Positions 54,478-63,321 of a stretch of DNA of 64,000 bases are shown piece by piece. Position 1 is the first letter of the stretch. Every line of letters starts with the position of its first letter. Source of the DNA: Psychrobacter maritimus. Lineage in GTDB: Bacteria; Pseudomonadota; Gammaproteobacteria; Pseudomonadales; Moraxellaceae. Where the stretch lies: contig NZ_CAJHAJ010000001.1 in the NCBI RefSeq assembly GCF_904846345.1, positions 558,001 through 622,000 of the forward strand, in the 5' to 3' direction. The notes below the pieces were generated by a model that searched no databases, was not told the origin of the DNA, and worked only from the letters and a program-made list of their open reading frames with translations. Position numbers and translations under genes: made by a program.

Positions 54478-55869
54478 TTATGATTGATGACGTTGCCAAA
54501 TTGTTTCGCCAATAATAGTAACCAACTGCTTGGCTATCTCCTCTTTGCTCGCTTTCTCAAGTACTACGCTATCGTGCTCATAACGCTCTGAGAAAAACAC
54601 TTGCATGGCATTATCATCACTGGCAAAACCAATATCTGCACGTGAGACGTCATTACAAGCGATTAAATCTAAATCTTTAGATACTAGCTTGCCACGAGCA
54701 TAGTGCTCAACATCTTGTGTTTCTGCTGCAAAACCAACGACAAACAGCTCAGGATGGGCAAGCGAAATCGTCGCTAGGATATCAGGGTTTTTAACCAAGC
54801 TTAGCGTCATGGCATCTTGCGTTTTTTTGATTTTTTGCGGTGCCGCTTCTTCAGTACGATAATCAGCAACTGCGGCGGTAGCAATAAAGATATCAGCAAC
54901 TTTTATGCTGTCATCGGTAATAATCTCAGCATGTCCATGTTGATGCGCTTCACCGCAATCACAATCGCCATGCTGATGAGCATGGTCGTGGCTGTGTTCA
55001 TGAGAATGATCGTGAGAATGGTCATGATCTTCTTCAGGCAGATACTGTAGCGCAATATGCGTACCATCGACACATTGCTGCGCTGCTACAAGCATATCTT
55101 TAGCTGACAGGACATCAATGCGCGTGACATTGAGCGGTGTTGGCAGCGCAACTTTGCCACCAGCAATCAAAATAACCTCTGCACCAGCGGCCACACAAGC
55201 ACGGGCTAAGGCAAAGCCCATTTTCCCTGAAGAATGATTGGATAAGTAGCGCACCGGATCGATGGCTTCTACCGTCGGACCTGCAGTAATCACCACGCGT
55301 TTACCTGCCAATAACTGCGGCGTGGTTTGCATGGCATTAAACAGTAGCACTTCGGCTAATAACTCTTCAGGCTCAGGCAAGCGCCCTGCTCCGACATCAC
55401 CGCATGCCTGCTCGCCGCTGGCTGGTTGGATAATTTGATAATTCATATCGCGCAGGGTTTGCACATTCAGATTCACTGCTGGATGCGCCCACATTTGCTG
55501 GTTCATCGCTGGCGCAATAATGACCGGCGCTGTCGTTGCAAGGCAGACAGTGGTCAATAAATCATCTGCCATACCCATCGCAAGCCGTGCCAAAGTATTG
55601 GCTGAGGCAGGTGCAATGATAATTAAATCGGCCCATTTAGCAAGCTCGATATGACCCATCCCCGCTTCTGCTTGCTCATCAAGTAATGAGATATGTACCT
55701 CATTGCCCGTCAAAGCCTGTAAGGTAAGAGGCGTGATAAACGCTTGTGCGCCTGTGGTCATAATGACGCGCACATCAAAGCCCGCCTTGATAAGTAGACG
55801 GGCAAACATAGCAGATTTATAAGCGGCGATACCGCCGGTGATAGCAAGCACAATATTTGACATAAGCAT
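54478..55869 (-). CDS. coaBC: Bifunctional phosphopantothenoylcysteine decarboxylase/synthetase with His-rich loop
   Basis: 463 aa. The CoaC half (1-190) has ITGGIAAYKSA (FMN), H73 in MGHIELAKWAD, PAMNQQMW and catalytic C156 in SGEQACGDVGAGR. The CoaB half has VRYLSNHSSGKMG (N211), ATAAVADYR, KIKK and VGFAAETQ. It makes 4'-phosphopantetheine in coenzyme A synthesis. Between 281 and 313 an insert of alternating Asp/Ser/Glu and His holds 13 His plus a CDC pair, absent from E. coli Dfp. The insert sits where the loop before the AVADYR strand should be. ATG 55869 and ATG 55863 are equally possible starts. Confidence 0.95.
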   Translation of the reverse strand: MLMSNIVLAITGGIAAYKSAMFARLLIKAGFDVRVIMTTGAQAFITPLTLQALTGNEVHISLLDEQAEAGMGHIELAKWADLIIIAPASANTLARLAMGMADDLLTTVCLATTAPVIIAPAMNQQMWAHPAVNLNVQTLRDMNYQIIQPASGEQACGDVGAGRLPEPEELLAEVLLFNAMQTTPQLLAGKRVVITAGPTVEAIDPVRYLSNHSSGKMGFALARACVAAGAEVILIAGGKVALPTPLNVTRIDVLSAKDMLVAAQQCVDGTHIALQYLPEEDHDHSHDHSHEHSHDHAHQHGDCDCGEAHQHGHAEIITDDSIKVADIFIATAAVADYRTEEAAPQKIKKTQDAMTLSLVKNPDILATISLAHPELFVVGFAAETQDVEHYARGKLVSKDLDLIACNDVSRADIGFASDDNAMQVFFSERYEHDSVVLEKASKEEIAKQLVTIIGETIWQRHQS

Positions 55870-55993
55870 GGCATCAATAAAAAAATGAAAGATAAAAATT
55901 GCGCTTATAGTAACAATTATGCGATAAGTTAGGGGAAGTTTTGTAGATTTATCTCAGTTATCTGACACTTATCCCCATTCTCAAGGAGTGACA

Positions 55994-56677
55994 ATGGCAA
56001 TTAAAGACTGGCATGAAGATGATAGACCGCGTGAAAAGCTGCTGAAATTTGGCGCCGCTCATTTATCTGATGCTGAGATATTAGCGATATTTTTGCGCAC
56101 AGGCACCCAGTCGCAATCGGCCATTGAGCTTGCCCGCCATTTAATAGACCAGTTTGGTAGCTTAGCTGAGCTGTTAGCCGCGCCGCAAGAGACGGTACTT
56201 GCTTGTCACGGTATTGGTCCTGCAAAATACGCCCAGATACTGGCATCGCTTGAGATGGGCACGCGCTATTTAGACAGTCAGCTTAAGACAGGTCACGCCC
56301 TTGGGCGCTCGCAAATGGTCAAAGACTATATCAGCACCCAGCTGCGCGGTGAGCATCGTGAAGTCTTTGCCGTACTATGTCTGGATAATGCGTTAAACCT
56401 AATCAATTTTGAGATACTGTTTACCGGCGGTATCTCTTCTTGCTCCGTCTGCATCAAACACGTTTTGCGTCATGCGTTAAGCCACGCTGCCAGTCAGCTT
56501 ATCGTCGCTCATAATCACCCGCATACCGATGCGACCCCTTCAACGGCCGACAACTTATTAACCTACGAGCTAAAAAAGGCTTGTGACTTAATAGATTTGT
56601 CATTGGTTGACCATATCATTGTCGGACGCAATGATACCTTATCTTATGCTGAGAGCTGCTTGCCCCCTTTTGGTTAA
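55994..56677 (+). CDS. radC: RadC-family JAB/MPN-domain protein
   Basis: 227 aa from ATG 55994, with AAGGAG five bases upstream. N-terminal helix-hairpin-helix region (DAEILAIFLRTGTQSQSAIELA... GIGPAKYAQ), then the JAMM metalloprotease-like motif H173-x-H175-x7-S183-xx-D186 (HNHPHTDATPS). Despite its old name a DNA-repair role is doubtful. A divergent neighbour (coaBC) is the usual RadC context in many gammaproteobacteria. Confidence 0.95.
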   Translation: MAIKDWHEDDRPREKLLKFGAAHLSDAEILAIFLRTGTQSQSAIELARHLIDQFGSLAELLAAPQETVLACHGIGPAKYAQILASLEMGTRYLDSQLKTGHALGRSQMVKDYISTQLRGEHREVFAVLCLDNALNLINFEILFTGGISSCSVCIKHVLRHALSHAASQLIVAHNHPHTDATPSTADNLLTYELKKACDLIDLSLVDHIIVGRNDTLSYAESCLPPFG

Positions 56678-57032
56678 AGATCGATAACAGCTGGTTATAT
56701 AAACAAAGCTTGATACATATTATCGACACAGCGTAGCATTTTGGCTCTTGATAGTTATAAACAACTGTTTCATATTGGTAGTTAACTTTATTTTTGCTAT
56801 GACAGTTATCGGTAAGCCTACTATTGAGAGATTTATTTAATAGTAGCTCTATCCTTATTAATTTTAAAAACTGCTAGAAAAGAAGTAAAAACAGGCATTT
56901 ATTTTGTCATATACATTAACTTATCGCATAAAAAATCTGATGGAAAAATAAAATAACAATTAGAATTATTCCATCAGTTTTTATTCATTTAAATTTTACG
57001 CTTGTGTATTCAGCGTTATAAAGGAGACAGTC
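56678..57032 (+). other. Intergenic region radC-fadE with a terminator-like hairpin
   Basis: 355 bp, AT-rich, with no gene. CTGATGGAA (56937-56945) pairs with TTCCATCAG (56969-56977) across a 23-nt loop and is followed by TTTTT, so it may terminate radC transcription or act in the fadE leader. No clear FadR-type operator seen. Confidence 0.45.
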
Positions 57033-60011
57033 ATGGCCATCGGCTTATTTATTTTGGCAGTAATCATTCAGTTAGCCATGGTCTTGGCCATCTTTTTATT
57101 ATCTTTATCTCGTGTCACTGGTAGTATCGTCGCCCTAGTGACCGTCCTTGTCACCGCCTTTATCAGTCCATGGTCGCTCATCTTAGGCATACCGCTAGCG
57201 CTACTATGCTTGGTATTGCTAATCGCCCCGCTGCGCCAATCATTGATTACCAAACCTGTTTATAAAGCCTTGGGCGGTGCGATGCCAAGCATGAGCGATA
57301 CCGAACGTGAAGCCCTCGATGCCGGTACCAGCTGGTGGGAAAAAGAGCTGTTTATGGGCGCTCCAGATTGGGACACCTTTGCCAAGTATCCCTATCCTGA
57401 ATTATCAGAAGAAGAGCAAAGCTTTATTGATAATGAAGTAGAAGTGCTGTGTGCCATGCTTGATGAATGGCAAATCCATCATGAAGATAAAGAGCTGTCA
57501 CCAGAGGCGTGGCGCTTTATTAAAGCCAATGGCTTTTTGGGTTTAATTATTCCGAAAGAGTATGGCGGATTAGAATTTAGCTCGTATGCTCAAAGTCGGG
57601 TGATGAGTAAAATCGCTTCGCGCTCACCGACCGCTGCCGTTACTTGCATGGTGCCGAACTCGCTCGGCCCCGGTGAGCTGCTGATGCATTACGGTACCGA
57701 TGAACAAAAACAACGCTGGCTACCCGGTCTTGCTAAAGGTGAAGAAGTTCCTTGCTTTGGTTTGACGGGTCCTGAAGCGGGCTCCGATGCAGGCGCGATT
57801 CCTGATACGGGTGTGGTTTGCTATGGCATGCATGAAGGCGAGCAAGTGCTCGGCCTGCGTATGAACTTCTCTAAGCGCTGGATTACTCTAGCGCCTATTG
57901 CGACCGTCGTTGGTTTGGCCTTTAAGATGCATGACCCAGAAGGTTTACTTGGCGACCCTGAAAAGACCGATTACGGCATTACCTGTGCGCTCGTTCCTGC
58001 TAGCCATGAAGGGGTTGTTACCGGCCCACGTCATAACCCAATCGGCTCACCATTTATGAATGGTACAGTCGATGGTAAAGACGTCTTTATCCCGCTAGAT
58101 TATATTATCGGGGGCGTTGAAAATGCCGGTCGCGGTTGGCGTATGCTGATGGAATGCTTGGGCGTTGGACGCGGTATCTCCTTGCCAGCGCTATCGACCT
58201 CTGCCAGTGAAGTCACCTATTTGACCGTTGGCGCATTTGCGAAAGTACGTGAGCAATTTAAAATCTCCGTTGGTAAATTTGAAGGCGTGCAAGATGCCAC
58301 CAGTCGCATGGCCAGTAACACTTATATGCTCGAAGCATTTCGTCATCTAGTCACCTGTGGCTTGAACCAAGGTGGTACGCCATCGGTGATGACGGCAATG
58401 GCAAAATACTATGCCACCGAAACCATGCGTATGGTGGTCAATGATGGCATGGACGTGGTCGGCGGTCGCGCCGTACAGATGGGACCGCGTAACTTTTTAG
58501 CGATTCCTTATCAAGCCATTCCCGTCTCTATCACCGTTGAAGGGGCGAATATCTTAACACGCTCATTGATGATTTTTGGTCAAGGGGCAATGCGTTGTCA
58601 TCCTTATCTATTTGATGAGCTGCAATTATTGCAAAGTGATGATAAAGAAGGTGCGCTCAAGCAGTTTGATAATTTATTCTTTAAACATTTAGGCTATACC
58701 TTTAATCGCGGTGCCAAAGCCTTTGTCGCAGGCTATGTCGGTGGCAGCAATCATGCGCCAAGCTTTGCCGATAGCTTTACCCGTCCTTATTATAAAGACA
58801 TCAACCGTTTAAGCGCAGGCTTTGCCCTAACCGCCGATATGTCTTTAGGCTTATTAGCCGGCGATTTAAAACGTAAAGAGATGCTCTCTGGGCGCTTAGC
58901 CGATATCCATTCGCATCTATTCATCTGTACAGCGATTTTACAATTTTATGAATATGGCTCTAAATCTAAAGCCGAACGTTTACATGCAGAAGTGGCCCTA
59001 AAAAACAGCCTTTATACCATTCAAGAAGCGTTCTTGGCTTTATTTGCCAACTTCCCAAATCGTATGGCGGCAAGCTTAGTCAGCTTTGTCACTTTCCCAA
59101 GTGGGCGTATCTTTGCGCCGGTCAGCGATGAGCTAAAACGCCAATTGGGCGATACCTTTATGGATGATTTTGAAGCCAATCCATTCCGTGATTATCTTAA
59201 AACCATGGTGTATTACAATACTGAGCCTGATGATGTCACCGGACGCATGGAACATGCTTATCAAACGCTGCTTGACGTTGAGCCTTTATGGCAGAAATTT
59301 AAAAAGGCGGAGCATAAAGACAACTTTGAAGGTCTTACCTTTGAAGATCATGTGGTATATGCCAGCCAAAACGGCGATATTACCGAAGAAGAGGCTGAAG
59401 TCCTTATTCAATATAACGCCATCCGCTATGATTCATTATTGACCGATGTGTTCGATAAGCATTTATCTAAAGCGCAAGAACGCACCAATCCGCACAGTTT
59501 AGAGAATGCAGTTTATAAGCTAACGGATTATGCGCAATTGAAAAACGATGCCCAAATAAGAAACGGCATCGCGACTGAGAATACTGCGCAAACAGCTGAG
59601 CCAATGACTGATAACCTTGAGCCTGCAGCGGATAATAAACAAGAAGCAACCGGTGATGCCAACCCTGACCATGGTTATGAAAGCGATGGTGATGTCAAAA
59701 TGGTCAGTGAGCAAGACACTATAAAAGAAGTTCAGGCACAAACCGATTTTGCAGCGTCAAACCCTGAAGCACAAGCACTCGACCCGCGTCACCGTGATGC
59801 AGAAACGCACTTAAGCGAGCGCATGGGTCATAATCACCGTTTGAATCAAGCGGCTGATACTCATGCTGATAATGTAGATAGCTTAGACAGCTCAAATGGC
59901 CTTGAGAATTCAGAAAGCTTGCAAGCAAAAACAGACCGCTTAGACAAATCGTCTAACGCAGATAACAAATGGCAAGATGGCTTACGTCGTGACGAAAACG
60001 ATAAGGTCTAA
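57033..60011 (+). CDS. fadE: Acyl-CoA dehydrogenase FadE with C-terminal extension
   Basis: 992 aa. Two N-terminal membrane helices (about 5-65), then the acyl-CoA dehydrogenase domain: FGLTGPEAGSDAGAIPDTG (FAD/substrate), GGRAVQMGPRNFL, and VEGANILTRSLMIFGQG with the likely catalytic base E503. It carries out the first step of fatty-acid beta-oxidation. E. coli FadE is 814 aa; here about 160 hydrophilic, acidic residues (from about 830) follow the enzyme part. RBS AAAGGAGA before ATG 57033. Monocistronic: a terminator follows. Confidence 0.95.
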   Translation: MAIGLFILAVIIQLAMVLAIFLLSLSRVTGSIVALVTVLVTAFISPWSLILGIPLALLCLVLLIAPLRQSLITKPVYKALGGAMPSMSDTEREALDAGTSWWEKELFMGAPDWDTFAKYPYPELSEEEQSFIDNEVEVLCAMLDEWQIHHEDKELSPEAWRFIKANGFLGLIIPKEYGGLEFSSYAQSRVMSKIASRSPTAAVTCMVPNSLGPGELLMHYGTDEQKQRWLPGLAKGEEVPCFGLTGPEAGSDAGAIPDTGVVCYGMHEGEQVLGLRMNFSKRWITLAPIATVVGLAFKMHDPEGLLGDPEKTDYGITCALVPASHEGVVTGPRHNPIGSPFMNGTVDGKDVFIPLDYIIGGVENAGRGWRMLMECLGVGRGISLPALSTSASEVTYLTVGAFAKVREQFKISVGKFEGVQDATSRMASNTYMLEAFRHLVTCGLNQGGTPSVMTAMAKYYATETMRMVVNDGMDVVGGRAVQMGPRNFLAIPYQAIPVSITVEGANILTRSLMIFGQGAMRCHPYLFDELQLLQSDDKEGALKQFDNLFFKHLGYTFNRGAKAFVAGYVGGSNHAPSFADSFTRPYYKDINRLSAGFALTADMSLGLLAGDLKRKEMLSGRLADIHSHLFICTAILQFYEYGSKSKAERLHAEVALKNSLYTIQEAFLALFANFPNRMAASLVSFVTFPSGRIFAPVSDELKRQLGDTFMDDFEANPFRDYLKTMVYYNTEPDDVTGRMEHAYQTLLDVEPLWQKFKKAEHKDNFEGLTFEDHVVYASQNGDITEEEAEVLIQYNAIRYDSLLTDVFDKHLSKAQERTNPHSLENAVYKLTDYAQLKNDAQIRNGIATENTAQTAEPMTDNLEPAADNKQEATGDANPDHGYESDGDVKMVSEQDTIKEVQAQTDFAASNPEAQALDPRHRDAETHLSERMGHNHRLNQAADTHADNVDSLDSSNGLENSESLQAKTDRLDKSSNADNKWQDGLRRDENDKV

Positions 60012-60056
60012 ATAGCTAAAAACCAGCACTTTTCTAAAACTTGTTTTTCAACTTAA

Positions 60057-60092
60057 GCGAGATTATCCAACATGGATAGTCTCGTTTTTTTT
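60057..60092 (+). terminator. Terminator of fadE
   Basis: Stem CGAGATTATCC / GGATAGTCTCG (one G-U), AACAT loop, then eight T, 45 bp after the stop codon. Confidence 0.93.
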
Positions 60093-60399
60093 GACTGCAC
60101 CATGGCTATTACACCCAAATCTACGCCAAAAACCCTTATGTTATTCAATTTAATCTAAAAATTTTTGCCGCTAAATAAATCCTGACCACAGCAAGGCGAC
60201 AATGTCACGTTATTAAAGTCATAAAAATTTCTTGCAGTATCCCCAACAATTCTTTTATATTGTCTCCAAAATCTGACTTAAATGACAGATAACACACTTA
60301 TAGACGTAATAAACACAGTAATAGACACGATTTTGCCGCTTATATGGCCTGATATATCGTGTTTATTGCTGTGCATTACGGCAACCAAGGACAGTAGTT
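60093..60399 (+). other. Intergenic region upstream of dicarboxylate symporter
   Basis: About 300 bp with no supportable gene. It presumably holds the symporter promoter; AAGGACAG before ATG 60400 is the ribosome-binding site. No structured element seen. Confidence 0.4.
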
Positions 60400-61773
60400 A
60401 TGTGGAAAAATATGGGGCTGACTGGCAAAATCATTGTTGCCATGGTGCTGGGTATCATACTGGGTTTATTTATAAACTATTCAGGATTAAATGCCGAAGG
60501 TAGCTTTGTTAATACCTATATCACCAATGGGTTTTTTGCCATTATCGGCAAGTTATTTGTTAACTCGCTAAAAATGCTGGTTGTGCCCTTGGTACTAATC
60601 TCGCTTATTTGCGGGGTTTGTGGCATCGGTGACATCCGCTTGCTTGGTCGTATTGGCACCAAAACCTTTTTCATCTATATGATGACAACGGCGCTAGCGA
60701 TTGCAACTGCCATCGGACTTGGCGTACTCTTTGGTATCGGTAAAGGCATGGATATCAAAACGGATGCGGCGTTTGAAGCGCAATCCGCACCGCCATTGCT
60801 TGATGTGTTCTCCAATATTATCCCATCCAACCCTATCAGCGCGATGGCGAATGGCGATATGCTATCGATTATTTTCTTTGCTATCCTAATCGGTATCAGT
60901 ATCTTGATGGTTGGCAAGCCTGCTAAAGGCTTGGTGCAAAGCTTGGAGCTTATTAATGAAGTCATCTTAAAGATGGTGACCATCATTATGAACCTTGCTC
61001 CTTATGGTGTTTTTGCGCTGTTAGCAAAAGCCATGTCTGAGCTTGGCTTAGACCTTATTTGGTCGCTGCTTGGTTACGTCGCGGTATTGGTTGGCTCGCT
61101 TGCCTTCCATTTCTTTGTGACCATGATGATTGTCCTGAAGCTGGCTTCAGGCTTATCAGTTAGAACCTTTTTAACAAAAATGCGCGAAGTACAGATTTTT
61201 GCGTTTAGTACCTCAAGCTCAAACGCGACGATTCCAATTACCTTGCGTACCGTTACCAAACGTATGGGCGTCAACAACTCTGTCGCCTCGTTTACCGTGC
61301 CATTTGGTGCTACCATCAATATGGATGGTACGGCAATCATGCAAGGGACGGCGACCATTTTTATTGCCAATATCTATGGTATTGATTTGGGCATCACCGA
61401 ATATCTGACCGTTATTTTAATGTCGGTGCTTGCCTCTGTTGGTACGGCGGGCGTTCCTGGTGTTGGTCTCATCATGCTCTCGATGGTATTTGCGCAAGTG
61501 GGTTTACCAATCGAAGGGATTGGTCTTATCTTAGGGGTTGACCGTATCCTTGATATGTTGCGTACCGCCGTCAACGTCAGTGGCGATGCCGCTGTAACCG
61601 CTATCGTAGCAAAGTCAGAAGGCAAGATGGATTTGGCAATTTATAACGACCCTGATGCGGGTGCAAAAGACGTATTCGATGGTCATATCGATGAAAACAG
61701 CGAGCGCGAATTCTCTGAAGTCTTTAGCGATGGCATTATGGGCAGTGAATACGACGATGTTAAGCGTGATTAA
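60400..61773 (+). CDS. Dicarboxylate/amino acid:cation symporter (DAACS, GltP/DctA-like)
   Basis: 457 aa, SLC1 fold with eight membrane helices and two re-entrant loops. The serine-rich loop FSTSSSNATIPIT, the NMDGTAIMQG motif of helix 7, and GVDRILDMLRTAVNVSGDA of helix 8 bind Na+/H+ and the substrate. Likely substrates are C4-dicarboxylates, glutamate or aspartate; the choice cannot be made from sequence. A 40-residue acidic C-terminal tail is extra. It has its own terminator. Confidence 0.93.
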   Translation: MWKNMGLTGKIIVAMVLGIILGLFINYSGLNAEGSFVNTYITNGFFAIIGKLFVNSLKMLVVPLVLISLICGVCGIGDIRLLGRIGTKTFFIYMMTTALAIATAIGLGVLFGIGKGMDIKTDAAFEAQSAPPLLDVFSNIIPSNPISAMANGDMLSIIFFAILIGISILMVGKPAKGLVQSLELINEVILKMVTIIMNLAPYGVFALLAKAMSELGLDLIWSLLGYVAVLVGSLAFHFFVTMMIVLKLASGLSVRTFLTKMREVQIFAFSTSSSNATIPITLRTVTKRMGVNNSVASFTVPFGATINMDGTAIMQGTATIFIANIYGIDLGITEYLTVILMSVLASVGTAGVPGVGLIMLSMVFAQVGLPIEGIGLILGVDRILDMLRTAVNVSGDAAVTAIVAKSEGKMDLAIYNDPDAGAKDVFDGHIDENSEREFSEVFSDGIMGSEYDDVKRD

Positions 61774-61828
61774 ATGAAACACGGCTAGCTTTAATATAAA
61801 ATAGGCAATGATGAAAGTTTGGTAATAC

Positions 61829-61862
61829 AAAACCTCAGTTCATAATCGGCTGAGGTTTTTTA
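61829..61862 (+). terminator. Terminator of dicarboxylate symporter gene
   Basis: Stem AACCTCAG / CTGAGGTT, 11-nt loop, then a T run, 55 bp after the stop. Confidence 0.88.
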
Positions 61863-61930
61863 TTTATATCGTAAATTAAATAAGGTTTTTGAAATTAATA
61901 TATAGACGAAATAACTTAAAACCGTGACGT

Positions 61931-62005
61931 TACTGCTGTCATAATTTTTTTGAAGCCTCTGGAATGCGAAGCACACAGCAAGCGAAAAAAAACATTCCAG
62001 CAGTA
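61931..62005. repeat. Nested inverted repeats, REP/MITE-like element
   Basis: Outer arms TACTGCTG (61931-61938) and CAGCAGTA (61998-62005), and inner arms CTGGAATG (61959-61966) and CATTCCAG (61993-62000). The right-hand CAG is shared by both pairs, so the two folds compete. It lies between convergent genes, a common site for interspersed repeats. Whether other copies exist cannot be seen from this window. Confidence 0.5.
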
Positions 62006-62067
62006 GACGACTATAAACAAAGCGCTTTTAATTGACACAGACTATCCCAGCCTCAACATAGCTAACC

Positions 62068-62823
62068 TTAACCAAACACATATTTCGTCAGCATCGCCAT
62101 ACAAACCAAAACAATCATCGGACGAATCAGTTTACTACCGCCTTTGACGACCATATGCGAGCCAAAATAAGCACCTATCGTCTGCCCTACCATCATTGCC
62201 AGTCCCACTTTCCACAACACATTACCGCCCAAAATAAAGAAAATGAGCGAGCCAATATTGGTGGACAAATTCAGCACCTTTGCCGCCCCTGTTGCTTCGA
62301 TAATTTGACGACCACGCAGCGCCACATTTCCTAAGGCAAAAAACATCCCCGTACCCGGTCCGATATAACCATCATAAAAACCTATCAAGGGTGCCACTAC
62401 TTTTTGCCACTTGCTTTCTGAGATACGCGGTGCGGCCTCTACTTCACCCAGCCTTGGGGCAAATAAGGTATAAATACCAATCGCCGCAATCAAAAACGGA
62501 ATCAGCTTTTCTAATAAATCAGGCGGCGATAATTGGACGGCAATCGTACCAAGAACAGAACCGATAAAAGCCGCGATAATCGCCGTTTTTATATTCTTCG
62601 GTTTGACGACACCTTTTCTAATCATCGTAATGGACGCCGCGAGCGCGCCTGATGCTGCTTGTAACTTATTCGTCCCCAAGGTTAGTACGGGTGGAATATT
62701 GGCAAGCAGCATGGCTGGAATGGTCAATAAACCACCGCCGCCTGCGATAGCATCGATAAAGCCTGCCAGCGCGGCCACGACCGTCAGCATTAAAATAATC
62801 TCGATAGAGAGCGATATGTCCAT
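62068..62823 (-). CDS. TSUP family transporter (YfcA-like)
   Basis: 251 aa, eight membrane helices. The two TSUP repeats show AALAGFIDAIAGGGGLLTIPAMLL with NKLQAASG, and GFYDGYIGPGTGMFFALGNV with KVLNLSTNIGSL. These are close to E. coli YfcA in arrangement. Substrate unknown, perhaps a sulfur-containing or organic anion. A terminator-like hairpin lies in its 5' region. Confidence 0.92.
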   Translation of the reverse strand: MDISLSIEIILMLTVVAALAGFIDAIAGGGGLLTIPAMLLANIPPVLTLGTNKLQAASGALAASITMIRKGVVKPKNIKTAIIAAFIGSVLGTIAVQLSPPDLLEKLIPFLIAAIGIYTLFAPRLGEVEAAPRISESKWQKVVAPLIGFYDGYIGPGTGMFFALGNVALRGRQIIEATGAAKVLNLSTNIGSLIFFILGGNVLWKVGLAMMVGQTIGAYFGSHMVVKGGSKLIRPMIVLVCMAMLTKYVFG

Positions 62824-62854
62824 GACACCGACCTTGAAAATTTATGACATAAAA

Positions 62855-62879
62855 AAAGCAAGCCTGAAAAAATCAGGCT
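62855..62879 (-). terminator. Terminator-like hairpin upstream of the YfcA-like gene
   Basis: On the minus strand AGCCTGA-TTTTT-TCAGGCT is followed by TGC and seven T, ending about 30 bp before the YfcA-like start. No annotated gene ends upstream, so it may be a leader attenuator or the end of a short transcript. Confidence 0.6.
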
Positions 62880-62907
62880 CAGAATACGTTGGTTGATAAA
62901 ATAGCGG

Positions 62908-62979
62908 CTATTTTTTTAATCGATACCACTCTTTCATCAGTACCAAACTGGATATGAGGATTTGCTTAACGGCGCTCAT
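62908..62979 (-). CDS. Candidate 23-residue small protein upstream of the hairpin
   Basis: ATG 62979 to TAG 62908 encodes MSAVKQILISSLVLMKEWYR plus three residues, an amphipathic-looking basic peptide. It is followed at once by the terminator hairpin, as a small monocistronic transcript would be. Against it: no ribosome-binding site, and a TATAAT overlaps the ATG. Treat as a candidate. Confidence 0.25.
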   Translation of the reverse strand: MSAVKQILISSLVLMKEWYRLKK

Positions 62980-63321
62980 TATAAAGATAAAAATGTAAAA
63001 AAAGCCAAAAACCTAACAAAGTCTGCTAGATTTGTCATATCGACTGTCTTATCGATATATCCTTTGATAATCGTTGAGTCTTCAAGGAAGAAGCATAAAA
63101 CCGTTAACGTATTTAATTGTTTATATGAATAAAATTGTGAGAAACTAGAGACACCTATTTGTTATATCAATCTATGTCACTATTATCTATGTCATTATTA
63201 ATGGTGGTCTATCGCTTAACTATGCTGAGTAGTCCTGAGCTAAGCAAACCAAACCAAATAACAATAGGTACTTGAAGTTCTTGAATGATTTAGCACGTTT
63301 TATTTAGTTAATGAGGATAAT
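62980..63321 (+). other. Intergenic region upstream of nhaA
   Basis: About 340 bp, AT-rich, with no plus-strand gene. A 15-bp imperfect tandem duplication (ATCTATGTCAYTATT, 63170-63199) is visible. GAGG lies just before ATG 63322. Confidence 0.4.

Noticed and set aside
60282..60503. 73-codon plus-strand ORF before the dicarboxylate symporter
   Set aside because: Overlaps the start of a clear transporter gene in another frame and has no RBS or recognisable sequence.
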